Assembly: GCF_002217395.1 (NCBI RefSeq) | Contig: NZ_MUHD01000029.1 | Coordinates: forward strand, 1 to 64,000 | DNA: 64,000 nt | Reading direction: 5' to 3' | DNA from: Flavobacterium plurextorum | GTDB taxonomy: Bacteria; Bacteroidota; Bacteroidia; Flavobacteriales; Flavobacteriaceae | Shown: piece after piece, positions 1 to 8,292 of the stretch | How positions within the stretch are numbered: the stretch's first letter is position 1 | Layout: every line of letters starts with the position of its first letter | Program-made: the position numbers and the translations under genes | The notes under the pieces: model-generated | Told to the model about the DNA's origin: nothing | Database searches by the model: none | The model's input: only the letters and a program-made list of their open reading frames with translations

Positions 1-125
1 TTGAGACAGTCTTTACAATTAGGCTTATAAACAAGGGGTAATAGTCTCATTATTAAATATATCGCATTTTGAAATGGAAATTTTAAAAATTATATCGATA
101 TATTTTCAGTTTTAAATTAAAAATG

Positions 126-133
126 TACCTTTG
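126..133 (+). promoter_or_regulatory. Putative Bacteroidota -7 promoter box upstream of atpB
   Basis: The octamer TACCTTTG matches the Bacteroidota housekeeping -7 consensus TAnnTTTG and lies about 40 bp before the atpB ATG. No convincing TTG -33 element sits 17-23 bp upstream, so this is a single-element match. The first 30 bases of the window read open to a TAA at 28-30 in frame 1 and could be the tail of an upstream gene, but that cannot be judged from here. Confidence 0.45.
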
Positions 134-174
134 CAAAAAATTTTTGAAACCTAAAATTAGATACAGTTTTAATA

Positions 175-1350
175 ATGATAATTTCCAATAAACCAGTTCA
201 GTACTTATTAGTTACCTTATTAGCACTTACTTCGTCGATAAATTTCGCATCAACGCCTGTTGACAGTGTTTCTGCAGCACACGAAAATGTAGAATTAGCA
301 GAAGGAAGTCACGCAGATGCAAATGGCCACGGAGAAACTGTTGCTCATAAAATCGAAGAAGAGTTTAACGCTAGTGAATTAATCAATTCTCATATTGGAG
401 ACGCTCACGATTTTCATATTGCGGACTGGGATGGTCATCCAATCTCTTTTAGTCTTCCAGTTATTTTATGGACTAAAAATGGTTTAGAGATTTTTTCATC
501 TGCAAAATTTCACCACGACAATTCAGGAGAACATGTAGTTGATATTAACGGTCAAAAATTTGTTCGTTATAAAGAAATAATTTTTTACGCTGACCAATTT
601 GAAGGATTGCCACAAGATGTAAAAGATAACGGAGCTTTTGCTTTTGATGCAAGACCTTTAGATTTCTCTATTACAAAGAATGTTTTCTCTATGTTAATGT
701 CGGCAATTATTTTGTTTTTGTTATTTTTTGCTGTAGCAAGATCATATAAGAAAAATCCAAATGCGCCAAAAGGATTGGCTGGATTTTTAGAGCCGTTGGT
801 TACTTATGTTAGAGACGAAATTGCAGTTCCAAATATTGGTGCAAAAAAGGCAGGAAAATATATGCCATATCTTTTGACTATCTTCTTCTTTATATGGATT
901 AACAACTTAATCGGATTAATTCCTTTTTTCCCATTCAGTTCTAACTTAACAGGAAATATTTATTTCACATTTGTAATGGCGTTTATTACTTTCATCGTTA
1001 CAACTTTAAGCGGAAACAAATCTTATTGGGGACATATTTTCAACACACCGGGAGTTCCTGTATGGTTGGCTCCAATTATGATTCCTGTAGAAATTATTGG
1101 AATGTTGACTAAGCCATTTGCATTAATGATTCGTTTATTCGCAAATATCACTGCTGGGCACATTATCATTTTGAGTTTAGTTTCTTTGATTTTCATTTTC
1201 AAAAGTATTGCAGTTGGTCCTGTTGCAGGAGCATTTGTATTGTTCATGAGTGTTTTAGAGATGTTAGTTGCTGCATTACAAGCATATGTATTTACATTGC
1301 TTTCAGCATTATTTATTGGTCAGGCTGTTGAAGAGCACGATCATCATTAA
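175..1350 (+). CDS. atpB: F0F1 ATP synthase subunit a (membrane, proton channel)
   Basis: Subunit a of the F0 sector forms the two proton half-channels beside the c-ring in the inner membrane. The protein starts with a signal-peptide-like segment (residues 1-25). A His/Asp/Glu-rich extension of about 140 residues follows, and the five or so membrane helices begin near residue 168. The essential arginine is visible as R320 in the motif RLFANITAGH. At 391 aa it is much longer than E. coli AtpB (271 aa); the long N-terminal extension is usual for Bacteroidota. It is the first gene of an operon that continues into atpE-F-H-A-G, with a promoter-like box about 40 bp upstream. Confidence 0.97.
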   Translation: MIISNKPVQYLLVTLLALTSSINFASTPVDSVSAAHENVELAEGSHADANGHGETVAHKIEEEFNASELINSHIGDAHDFHIADWDGHPISFSLPVILWTKNGLEIFSSAKFHHDNSGEHVVDINGQKFVRYKEIIFYADQFEGLPQDVKDNGAFAFDARPLDFSITKNVFSMLMSAIILFLLFFAVARSYKKNPNAPKGLAGFLEPLVTYVRDEIAVPNIGAKKAGKYMPYLLTIFFFIWINNLIGLIPFFPFSSNLTGNIYFTFVMAFITFIVTTLSGNKSYWGHIFNTPGVPVWLAPIMIPVEIIGMLTKPFALMIRLFANITAGHIIILSLVSLIFIFKSIAVGPVAGAFVLFMSVLEMLVAALQAYVFTLLSALFIGQAVEEHDHH

Positions 1351-1390
1351 TCAGAGTTTTATTAATTATTAACTATATAAATTTATTATT

Positions 1391-1594
1391 ATGGTATTAG
1401 CTGGAATCGGAGCTGGATTAGCTGTAATTGGTGCAGGTCTTGGTATTGGAAAAATTGGTGGTTCTGCAATGGACGCTATTGCTCGTCAGCCAGAAGCTGC
1501 TGGAAAAATCCAGACTGCTATGATTATTGCTGCTGCACTTATTGAAGGTGTTGCTCTTTTCGCAGTAGTTGTTGCGTTAATTACAAACGCATAA
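1391..1594 (+). CDS. atpE: F0F1 ATP synthase subunit c (proteolipid ring)
   Basis: This is the c-ring subunit, a 67-residue hairpin of two membrane helices. Helix 1 is a Gly/Ala-rich stretch (about residues 3-24). The polar loop contains R32-Q33-P34, and helix 2 carries the ion-binding carboxylate E52 in the context LIEG. The extra ligands typical of Na+-binding c subunits are not obvious, so proton coupling is inferred. It lies 40 bp after atpB and is followed by a hairpin with a T-run before atpF. Confidence 0.96.
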   Translation: MVLAGIGAGLAVIGAGLGIGKIGGSAMDAIARQPEAAGKIQTAMIIAAALIEGVALFAVVVALITNA

Positions 1595-1603
1595 TTAAAA
1601 CTT

Positions 1604-1638
1604 AAAACTTCCTGCAGCGGTTGGCTCCAGGAAGTTTT
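1604..1638 (+). terminator. Intra-operon hairpin with T-run after atpE (possible attenuator)
   Basis: AAAACTTCCTG at 1604-1614 pairs with CAGGAAGTTTT at 1628-1638, giving an 11-bp stem and a 13-nt loop, and the right arm runs into a T-tract. This is the shape of an intrinsic terminator, but it lies inside the atp operon in the 84-bp gap between atpE and atpF. Partial termination or 3'-end stabilisation of an atpBE message would help supply the many c subunits needed per complex; that role is inferred. Confidence 0.65.
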
Positions 1639-1678
1639 TTTAAAAAAAACGACAAACAATTTTTAAACATATAATGTT

Positions 1679-2170
1679 ATGCAATTAACTTCACCGGAAA
1701 GTTTAATTTTTTGGACAACAATTATCTTTATTGTTTTCTTTATTCTTTTAGCAAAATTTGCTTGGAAACCAATTTTAGGAGCTGTAAAAAGCCGTGAGGA
1801 ATCTATCAACAATGCTTTAGCTTCAGCAGAAGCTGCTCGCAGAGAAATGGAAAACTTAACTGCAGATAATGAGCGTATTTTAAAAGAAGCTCGTGCAGAA
1901 CGTGATGCTATGTTGAAAGAAGCACGTGAAATGAGAGAGCAAATTATTGCTGATTCTAAAAACGATGCACAAGAGCAAGGTCAAAAATTAATTGAGCAAG
2001 CTAAAGCGGCTATCGAAAGTGAAAAAAATGCTGCAATGGCAGAATTGAAATCACAAGTTTCAAGTCTATCTTTAAGCATTGCTGAAAAATTATTGAAAGA
2101 AGAATTATCTAACAAAGAATCTCAAACTAAATTAGTTGAGAAAATGTTAGGTGACGTAAAGTTAAACTAA
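1679..2170 (+). CDS. atpF: F0F1 ATP synthase subunit b (peripheral stalk)
   Basis: Subunit b anchors the peripheral stalk. One N-terminal membrane helix (about residues 9-26) is followed by a highly charged, Ala/Glu/Lys-rich helix from about 38 to 145, which would form the extended coiled coil reaching subunit delta. The length of 163 aa is normal for the family. The gene sits after the atpE hairpin and only 4 bp before atpH, so translation of the two is probably coupled. Confidence 0.96.
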   Translation: MQLTSPESLIFWTTIIFIVFFILLAKFAWKPILGAVKSREESINNALASAEAARREMENLTADNERILKEARAERDAMLKEAREMREQIIADSKNDAQEQGQKLIEQAKAAIESEKNAAMAELKSQVSSLSLSIAEKLLKEELSNKESQTKLVEKMLGDVKLN

Positions 2171-2174
2171 GATT

Positions 2175-2708
2175 ATGGCAAGTACAAGAGCAGCAATTCG
2201 TTATGCAAAAGCAATTCTAGACTTAGCAAACTCTAAAGGTGTTGCCGAAGCTGTAAATAACGATATGAAATCAATTGCAACAGCGATTGAAAATAATTCA
2301 GAATTAAGTGCATTTATTCAAAACCAAACTACAAAAGTTGAAGTTAAAGAAAGTGCTCTCTTAGAAGTTTTTGCTAATGTAAATGGTGTAACAAAAGGTT
2401 TATTTCATTTATTATTCGAAAACAAAAGATTTGAAATTCTAGATGCAATTGCAGTAGAATACAATAAATTATTTGACGAAAGCAACGGAGTTGAAACTGC
2501 AAAAGTTACAACTGCAATTCCAATGGATGCTGCATTAGAAGCTAAAGTTTTAGCTAAGATTGCAACTTTGTCAGACAAAAAAATTACAATTGAAAATATA
2601 GTAGATCCTTCAATTATTGGTGGATTTATTTTAAGAATAGGTGATAATCAATACAATGCATCTGTTGCAAACAGATTACAAGTATTAAAAAGAGAGTTAA
2701 GTAATTAG
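2175..2708 (+). CDS. atpH: F0F1 ATP synthase subunit delta (OSCP-type)
   Basis: Subunit delta joins the b stalk to the top of the F1 head. The 177-aa protein opens with the family-typical sequence RAAIRYAKAILDLA and ends with the C-terminal region carrying IIGGFILRIGD, a hallmark of delta/OSCP proteins. It is soluble, with no signal peptide or membrane segment. It follows atpF by 4 bp and precedes atpA by 38 bp. Confidence 0.96.
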   Translation: MASTRAAIRYAKAILDLANSKGVAEAVNNDMKSIATAIENNSELSAFIQNQTTKVEVKESALLEVFANVNGVTKGLFHLLFENKRFEILDAIAVEYNKLFDESNGVETAKVTTAIPMDAALEAKVLAKIATLSDKKITIENIVDPSIIGGFILRIGDNQYNASVANRLQVLKRELSN

Positions 2709-2746
2709 TTTTATTACACATAAAAGTGTCTAAATTATAAATTAAG

Positions 2747-4324
2747 ATGGCGGAAATCAAACCTGCTGAAATTTCAGCAATATTAAGAAAGCAAGTAGAA
2801 GGTTTTGAATCTGGTGCTACGCTGGAGGAAGTAGGAACAGTACTTCAAGTTGGAGATGGTATTGCTCGTGTTTACGGGCTGTCTAATGTTCAATATGGTG
2901 AGTTAGTAGAATTTGATAACGGTATGGAAGGTATCGTATTGAATCTTGAAGAAGACAATGTTGGTGTGGTACTTTTAGGACCATCAACAGGAATTAAAGA
3001 AGGATCTACTGCAAAAAGAACTCAACGTATTGCTTCTCTTAAAGTAGGTGAGCAAATGGTAGGACGTGTAGTGAATACTCTTGGTTTTCCAATTGATGGA
3101 AAAGGACCAATTGGCGGAACATTATATGAAATGCCTTTAGAAAGAAAAGCACCTGGTGTTGTATTTCGTCAGCCAGTAACTGAGCCATTACAAACTGGAG
3201 TAAAAGCAGTAGATGCTATGATCCCAGTAGGTCGTGGACAACGTGAGCTTGTAATTGGTGACCGTCAAACAGGTAAATCAACTGTTTGTATCGATACAAT
3301 CTTAAATCAAAAAGAATTTTACGATGCAGGAAAACCTGTATTCTGTATATATGTTGCAATTGGACAAAAAGCTTCAACTGTAGCAGGAATCGCAAAAATG
3401 TTAGAAGAAAAAGGCGCAATGGCTTATACAGTTATCGTTGCTGCTAATGCTTCTGATCCAGCTCCAATGCAAGTTTATGCTCCTTTCGCAGGTGCTGCAA
3501 TTGGAGAATATTTTAGAGATTCAGGTCGTCCAGCACTTATTGTGTATGATGATTTATCTAAACAAGCTGTTGCTTACCGTGAGGTTTCTCTTTTATTAAG
3601 AAGACCACCGGGACGTGAGGCTTATCCTGGAGACGTTTTCTACTTACACTCTCGTTTGTTAGAGCGTGCTTGTAAAGTAATTGCTGATGATGGTATTGCT
3701 AAAAGCATGAATGATTTACCAGATTCTATCAAGTCTATCGTAAAAGGTGGTGGTTCATTAACTGCATTACCAATTATCGAAACTCAAGCTGGTGACGTTT
3801 CTGCATATATCCCAACAAACGTAATTTCGATTACAGATGGTCAGATTTTCCTTGATGGAGATTTGTTCAACTCTGGAGTTCGTCCTGCAATTAACGTAGG
3901 TATCTCTGTATCTCGTGTTGGAGGTAATGCTCAGATTAAATCAATGAAAAAAGTTTCTGGAACTTTAAAATTAGATCAAGCTCAATTCCGTGAATTAGAA
4001 GCTTTCGCTAAATTTGGTTCTGACTTAGATTCAGTTACATTAAACGTAATTGAAAAAGGAAAAAGAAACGTTGAAATCTTGAAACAAGGTCTTAACGATC
4101 CTTACACAGTAGAAAATCAAGTAGCTATTATTTACGCTGGTTCTAAAAACTTATTAAGAAACGTTCCTGTAAATAAAGTAAAAGAATTTGAAGCAGATTT
4201 CTTAGCTTACTTAAACAGTAAACATAAAGATACGCTTAACGCGTTGAAAGCTGGAAAATTAGATGACAACATTACTGATGTTATCGAAAAAGCAGCAAAA
4301 GAAATTTCAGCAAAATATATCTAA
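2747..4324 (+). CDS. atpA: F0F1 ATP synthase subunit alpha
   Basis: Subunit alpha is the non-catalytic nucleotide-binding subunit of the F1 hexamer. The protein is 525 aa. The N-terminal beta-barrel occupies about residues 25-95. The Walker A loop GDRQTGKST is at 171-179. The signature LLRRPPGREAYPGDVFYLHSRLLERA follows, in which a conserved arginine finger region is expected later (SVSRVGG). The partner atpD (beta) is absent downstream, so the beta and epsilon genes must lie elsewhere, the usual Bacteroidota arrangement. Confidence 0.98.
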   Translation: MAEIKPAEISAILRKQVEGFESGATLEEVGTVLQVGDGIARVYGLSNVQYGELVEFDNGMEGIVLNLEEDNVGVVLLGPSTGIKEGSTAKRTQRIASLKVGEQMVGRVVNTLGFPIDGKGPIGGTLYEMPLERKAPGVVFRQPVTEPLQTGVKAVDAMIPVGRGQRELVIGDRQTGKSTVCIDTILNQKEFYDAGKPVFCIYVAIGQKASTVAGIAKMLEEKGAMAYTVIVAANASDPAPMQVYAPFAGAAIGEYFRDSGRPALIVYDDLSKQAVAYREVSLLLRRPPGREAYPGDVFYLHSRLLERACKVIADDGIAKSMNDLPDSIKSIVKGGGSLTALPIIETQAGDVSAYIPTNVISITDGQIFLDGDLFNSGVRPAINVGISVSRVGGNAQIKSMKKVSGTLKLDQAQFRELEAFAKFGSDLDSVTLNVIEKGKRNVEILKQGLNDPYTVENQVAIIYAGSKNLLRNVPVNKVKEFEADFLAYLNSKHKDTLNALKAGKLDDNITDVIEKAAKEISAKYI

Positions 4325-4337
4325 TTAGAGAATTCGT

Positions 4338-4387
4338 AAATTAGATAATTAGAAAACATCTTAGGAGACTTTCTAATTATCTAATTT
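4338..4387. repeat. Foldback hairpin between atpA and atpG
   Basis: An 18-bp inverted repeat (4338-4355 against 4370-4387, core ATTAGATAATTAGAAA) with a 14-nt loop fills most of the 92-bp gap between atpA and atpG. It has no clean T-run after the right arm, so it does not look like a standard terminator. It could be an intergenic repeat or an RNA-processing or stability element. Confidence 0.75.
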
Positions 4388-4416
4388 TCAAATTGTCACA
4401 TTTTTTTAATCGACAA

Positions 4417-5277
4417 ATGGCAAATTTAAAGGAAATCCGTAATAGAATTACTTCCGTTTCATCGACGATGCAAATTACATCGGCAATGAAAATGGTTTCT
4501 GCAGCAAAGCTTAAGAAAGCACAAGATGCAATCACTGCGATGCGCCCTTATGCCGAGAAATTAACGGAGTTGTTGCAAAATCTTTCTGCTACACTTGATG
4601 GTGAAGTTGGAGGAGATTACACAACACAACGTGAAGTAAAAAAAGTATTACTTGTTGCTATAACTTCAAATAGAGGTTTATGTGGAGCATTCAATGCAAA
4701 TATTATTAAAGAAGTTAAAAATCGTGCCGCTTTTTATGCTGGAAAACAAGTAGATGTTTTTCCTATTGGTAAAAAAGGAAATGATGTACTAAGTAAATCT
4801 TTTAAAGCACACGGTCACCATAATGCAATTTTTGATCATTTAACTTTTGATAATGTTGCTGGAATTGCTGATAATTTGACTGAGAAATTTTTATCAGGAG
4901 AATATGACAGAATCGAATTAATCTACAATCAGTTTAAAAATGCTGCGACACAAATCGTTCAAACAGAACAATTTTTACCGCTAGCTCCAATTAAATCTGA
5001 TGCGCCAGTTTCTGGTGGAGATTATATTTTCGAACCTTCAAAAGAAGAAATTGTTTTGACTTTGATTCCTAAGTCTTTAAAAACACAATTATACAAAGGT
5101 ATTCGCGATTCATTTGCTTCAGAACATGGAGCACGTATGACAGCTATGCACAAAGCAACTGACAACGCAACAGAATTAAGAAACCAATTGAAATTAACGT
5201 ACAACAAAGCACGTCAAGCTGCAATTACAAACGAAATCTTAGAGATCGTTGGTGGAGCAGAAGCTTTGAACGGATAA
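4417..5277 (+). CDS. atpG: F0F1 ATP synthase subunit gamma (central rotor)
   Basis: Subunit gamma is the rotor shaft inside the alpha/beta hexamer. The start chosen is the ATG at 4417 (MANLKEIRNRI), which is the conserved family start; an open frame continues upstream to a TTG at 4393 but adds residues that do not look like gamma. The protein is 286 aa. The N-terminal helix carries ITSAMKMVSAAKLKKAQ, and the C-terminal helix ends with RNQLKLTYNKARQAAITNEI, both diagnostic. It is the last gene of this operon and is followed by a strong terminator. Confidence 0.97.
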   Translation: MANLKEIRNRITSVSSTMQITSAMKMVSAAKLKKAQDAITAMRPYAEKLTELLQNLSATLDGEVGGDYTTQREVKKVLLVAITSNRGLCGAFNANIIKEVKNRAAFYAGKQVDVFPIGKKGNDVLSKSFKAHGHHNAIFDHLTFDNVAGIADNLTEKFLSGEYDRIELIYNQFKNAATQIVQTEQFLPLAPIKSDAPVSGGDYIFEPSKEEIVLTLIPKSLKTQLYKGIRDSFASEHGARMTAMHKATDNATELRNQLKLTYNKARQAAITNEILEIVGGAEALNG

Positions 5278-5293
5278 TTTAATATAAAGTACG

Positions 5294-5328
5294 AAAAGAG
5301 CCGACAAGTAATTGTCGGCTCTTTTTTT
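5294..5328 (+). terminator. Intrinsic terminator of the atp operon
   Basis: AAAAGAGCCGACAA (5294-5307) pairs perfectly with TTGTCGGCTCTTTT (5312-5325) around a GTAA loop, giving a 14-bp stem followed by a T-run. It lies 17 bp after the atpG stop. Confidence 0.95.
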
Positions 5329-5358
5329 GTATTATCGTTTTGCGTTCTCTGGTTTAAC

Positions 5359-5600
5359 TTATAAAATGGTGATTCTCAATTTACCCTACAAATTGAGAAC
5401 CATTACCATTTTATAAAATTATTGAACAGATTTATCACCTCTGTCTGCTTTGTCTTTTATGGGAACAAACTAGCTTTATTAATCCCAATGCTTTGCTTTT
5501 TTAGGGTTGTGTTGTAGCTTTTCTCATTCCCTGTGATACAAAGTTATCAAGAAGACTCCTAAAAAAATTACAAAATTTTTTCTCTTTATTATAGATTTAA
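5359..5600. ncRNA. Gene-free stretch with a large hairpin; candidate structured RNA
   Basis: Between the atp terminator and the next gene about 340 bp hold no credible ORF. The left end has a strong composite hairpin: TTATAAAATGGT (5359-5370) pairs with ACCATTTTATAA (5405-5416), and inside it TTCTCAATTT (5373-5382) pairs with AAATTGAGAA (5390-5399) around an ACCCTAC loop. The rest (about 5417-5580) has further short complementary runs such as GGGA/TCCC. I do not recognise it as tmRNA, SRP RNA or RNase P RNA. It could be an unannotated small RNA on either strand, or only repeat debris. Confidence 0.3.
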
Positions 5601-5645
5601 CATGTTTGCTTTTTATCTTATTATACAGAGAGAAAAAAAAATAAG

Positions 5646-5653
5646 TATTTTTG
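5646..5653 (+). promoter_or_regulatory. Putative -7 promoter box of the GNAT gene
   Basis: TATTTTTG matches the TAnnTTTG consensus and ends 17 bp before the ATG at 5671. It lies inside the longer open frame that begins at 5602, which supports the later start for the gene. No clear -33 partner is visible. Confidence 0.45.
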
Positions 5654-5670
5654 ATGTCTATTTTTATATT

Positions 5671-6117
5671 ATGAATTTACAAATACGCGAACTTACTTCG
5701 ATTGAAGAAATGTTGGATCAAATCGACACGATGAGATTTTTATACCCAATGATTACGGTGGAAAAGTATAAATTGTTTCTTCTTGAAATGGTACCTCATA
5801 ATTATATTCAGATTGGTGTTTTTGTAGATGAGACTTGCGTGGGTCTTACAGGTTGTTGGTCGGCTACTAAATTATGGACAGGAAAATATCTTGAGATCGA
5901 CAATTTTGTTGTAAACCCTGAATACCGTTCTAAAGGAATTGGTAAATTATTAACTGACTTTATTGAGCAAAAGGCAAAAGCATTAGACTGCAGCAGTATT
6001 GTTCTCGATGCTTTTACTGGAAATTTTGGTGCTCATCGTTTTTATTATAATCAAGGATATAATCCAAAAGGGTTTCATTTTGTAAAAATCTTAGACGAAA
6101 GTAAAATAACGAAATAA
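5671..6117 (+). CDS. GNAT family N-acetyltransferase
   Basis: A single GNAT domain fills the 148-aa protein. The acetyl-CoA binding motif A is visible as NPEYRSKGIGKLLTDF near residues 86-101, and motif B contains the FYYNQGY segment near the C-terminus. The substrate is unknown. The ATG at 5671 (MNLQIREL) was preferred over the ATG at 5602, because the additional 23 residues are Phe/Tyr/Lys-rich and overlap a promoter-like box. It appears monocistronic, flanked by the gene-free stretch and by the promoter of the flippase gene. Confidence 0.8.
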   Translation: MNLQIRELTSIEEMLDQIDTMRFLYPMITVEKYKLFLLEMVPHNYIQIGVFVDETCVGLTGCWSATKLWTGKYLEIDNFVVNPEYRSKGIGKLLTDFIEQKAKALDCSSIVLDAFTGNFGAHRFYYNQGYNPKGFHFVKILDESKITK

Positions 6118-6174
6118 AATAATAGCTAAGCTCTTATTGCCCCTTCAAAAGCATTATTAAACCAAAGAATTGGT

Positions 6175-6182
6175 TATTTTTG
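6175..6182 (+). promoter_or_regulatory. Putative -7 promoter box of the flippase operon
   Basis: TATTTTTG fits TAnnTTTG and would place transcription start near 6188. That is downstream of the earliest possible start codon (TTG at 6170) and upstream of the TTG at 6209, so it helps choose the latter. Confidence 0.45.
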
Positions 6183-6208
6183 TTTCACGAACTTTATTAC
6201 AAACTATT

Positions 6209-7666
6209 TTGGGATTATATAAAAATCTATTCAAACAAACTGCAATTTATGGACTGGCAACGGTTTTACCCCGAATGCTTAGTTTTTTACTGGTCAGATT
6301 ATATACAGGTATTTTGCCAACGGCTGAATATGGTGAGGTTTCGATTGTTTTGTCTTGGATGGTTTTCTTTAACGTAGTACTTTCCTACGGTATGGAAACG
6401 GCTTTTTTTAGATTTTACAGCGCAGAAGAAGACAAGAAAAATGTAATTGCAACATCTACAATATCAATATTTTGGTCGTCGATTATCTTTTTATTTGCGG
6501 CTTTAATATTTAGAAATACTTTGGCAGCTTGGGCAGAAGTTGATGTACAGTATATTACCTATTCTGTTTGGATTTTAGTTTTAGATGCTTTGGTTTTAGT
6601 GCCATTTTCTAAGTTAAGAGCCAATCAGCGTCCGATGATGTATGCAGCTATTAAAATAGGGAATGTTATTATTAACTTATTGCTTAATATTTTCTTTTTG
6701 ATGTATTTACCAAAACTGGCGGCTTCAAATCCAAATTCAGTTTGGGATAATTTATACGTAGAAAATTTCCAGATTGCTTATATTTTCATTGCCAATTTAC
6801 TGGCAAGTTTAGCCACATTTGTAGTGCTTTCGCCAAATTATTTGTCTCTTGGTCGAAAGTTCGATCCTGTACTTTGGAAAAAAATGATGAAATACGGTCT
6901 TCCAATTTTAGTTGCCGGTTTAGCATTTGCTGTTAACGAGCATTTTGATAAAATTCTGTTAGGTTATTTATTACCCGAGAACTTAGCAAAATCTGAAGTT
7001 GGAGCTTATTCTGCATGTTACAAATTAGGTTTGTTTATGGTCTTGTTTGCAACAGCTTTTAGATTAGGAATTGAGCCGTTCTTTTTTAGCCATGCAAAAA
7101 ATGCAAATGCTCCTCAAACATATGCTGTTATTACAAAATACTTTGTGATTTTAGGATCCTTAATTTTATTAGGTGTAATTGTTTTTGCAGATGTTTTAAA
7201 GTATCTTTTGCTAGATAATAAATCCTATTGGGAAGCAATGAAAGTGGTGCCATTGATTATTTTGGCAAATTTCTTTTTAGGAATCTACAACAATCTATCT
7301 GTTTGGTATAAACTTACAGATAAAACAAAAATTGGAGCTTACATTTCAATAGTTGGAGCAATCGTAACATTGGTTTTAAACTATCTTTTAATTCCAAAAT
7401 ACAGTTATTACGGATCGGCAATTGCTACCATTTCAGCATACGGAAGCATGATGTTAATTTCATATGTTTTAGGAAATAAATATTACCCGATACCATATGA
7501 TATGAATAAAATATCTGCTTATTTAGGAATTTCGATCTTATTTTCGGCAATTTCTTTTTATGGCTTTAGAGAAAATTATTTCGTTGGCATCCCGTTACTT
7601 TTAGGCTTTATGTACTTTGTTTATCATAATGAAAAAGAGACTATTAAAGGAATCATGAAAAAGTAG
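6209..7666 (+). CDS. Oligosaccharide flippase family protein (Wzx-like)
   Basis: A polytopic membrane protein with about 12-14 hydrophobic helices. The N-terminus LYKNLFKQTAIYGLATVLPRM and overall plan match polysaccharide biosynthesis flippases of the MOP superfamily, which flip undecaprenyl-linked glycans across the inner membrane. A TTG at 6209 gives the family-like start GLYKNLFKQ (485 aa); the frame is open to 6170, but a promoter-like box lies in between. It heads a likely operon with dut and a sugar nucleotidyltransferase. The substrate glycan is unknown. Confidence 0.85.
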   Translation: MGLYKNLFKQTAIYGLATVLPRMLSFLLVRLYTGILPTAEYGEVSIVLSWMVFFNVVLSYGMETAFFRFYSAEEDKKNVIATSTISIFWSSIIFLFAALIFRNTLAAWAEVDVQYITYSVWILVLDALVLVPFSKLRANQRPMMYAAIKIGNVIINLLLNIFFLMYLPKLAASNPNSVWDNLYVENFQIAYIFIANLLASLATFVVLSPNYLSLGRKFDPVLWKKMMKYGLPILVAGLAFAVNEHFDKILLGYLLPENLAKSEVGAYSACYKLGLFMVLFATAFRLGIEPFFFSHAKNANAPQTYAVITKYFVILGSLILLGVIVFADVLKYLLLDNKSYWEAMKVVPLIILANFFLGIYNNLSVWYKLTDKTKIGAYISIVGAIVTLVLNYLLIPKYSYYGSAIATISAYGSMMLISYVLGNKYYPIPYDMNKISAYLGISILFSAISFYGFRENYFVGIPLLLGFMYFVYHNEKETIKGIMKK

Positions 7667-7697
7667 AAATTGCTTTTTTAATTATTTAAAATATAAA

Positions 7698-8132
7698 ATG
7701 AAAATACAAATTATCAATAAATCACAGCACGATTTACCTAACTACGAAACTATTGCTTCTGCAGGAATGGATTTACGTGCTAATTTAACAGAGTCAATTA
7801 CATTAAAACCTTTAGAAAGAACGATTGTAAAAACAGGACTTTTTATTGAATTACCAATTGGTTATGAAGCGCAGGTAAGGCCAAGAAGCGGACTGGCGGC
7901 TAAAAAAGGAGTTACAGTTCTAAATTCTCCAGGAACGGTTGATGCAGATTATAGAGGAGAAATAGGGGTAATTTTAGTAAATTTATCAAATGAAGAATTT
8001 GTAATCGAAAACGGAGAACGAATTGCACAATTAATTATTGCTAAACACGAAAGAGCAGAATGGATCGAAGTAGAAGAACTTTCTGAAACGTCAAGAGGTG
8101 AAGGTGGTTTTGGCAGTACAGGAGTAAAATAG
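7698..8132 (+). CDS. dut: dUTP diphosphatase (dUTPase)
   Basis: This enzyme hydrolyses dUTP to dUMP and pyrophosphate, protecting DNA from uracil and feeding dTMP synthesis. At 144 aa it is typical of the trimeric family, and all five motifs can be seen: AGMDLRAN (motif 1), RPRSGLAAKKG (2), GTVDADYRGEIGV (3), GERIAQLII (4) and RGEGGFGSTG (5). It is 31 bp after the flippase gene. Its place among envelope genes is probably just operon sharing. Confidence 0.97.
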   Translation: MKIQIINKSQHDLPNYETIASAGMDLRANLTESITLKPLERTIVKTGLFIELPIGYEAQVRPRSGLAAKKGVTVLNSPGTVDADYRGEIGVILVNLSNEEFVIENGERIAQLIIAKHERAEWIEVEELSETSRGEGGFGSTGVK

Positions 8133-8292
8133 TTTTCGGTTTTACATTAATATAATCTAGAAACATATTAGTTTTTAGTGCTTTTAAAGTGAAATAAAAA
8201 AAATAGCAAAGAGTCTTCGCGAACTTTGTCATAAGAAAAGAAACCAAATCAATGAAGATTTTTAAATCTTCTCGAATCAAATAAAAACAAAA

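Noticed and set aside
4393..4416. Earlier TTG start for atpG
   Set aside because: The added residues SHFFNRQ are not part of the conserved gamma start, and the intergenic foldback ends only 5 bp before.
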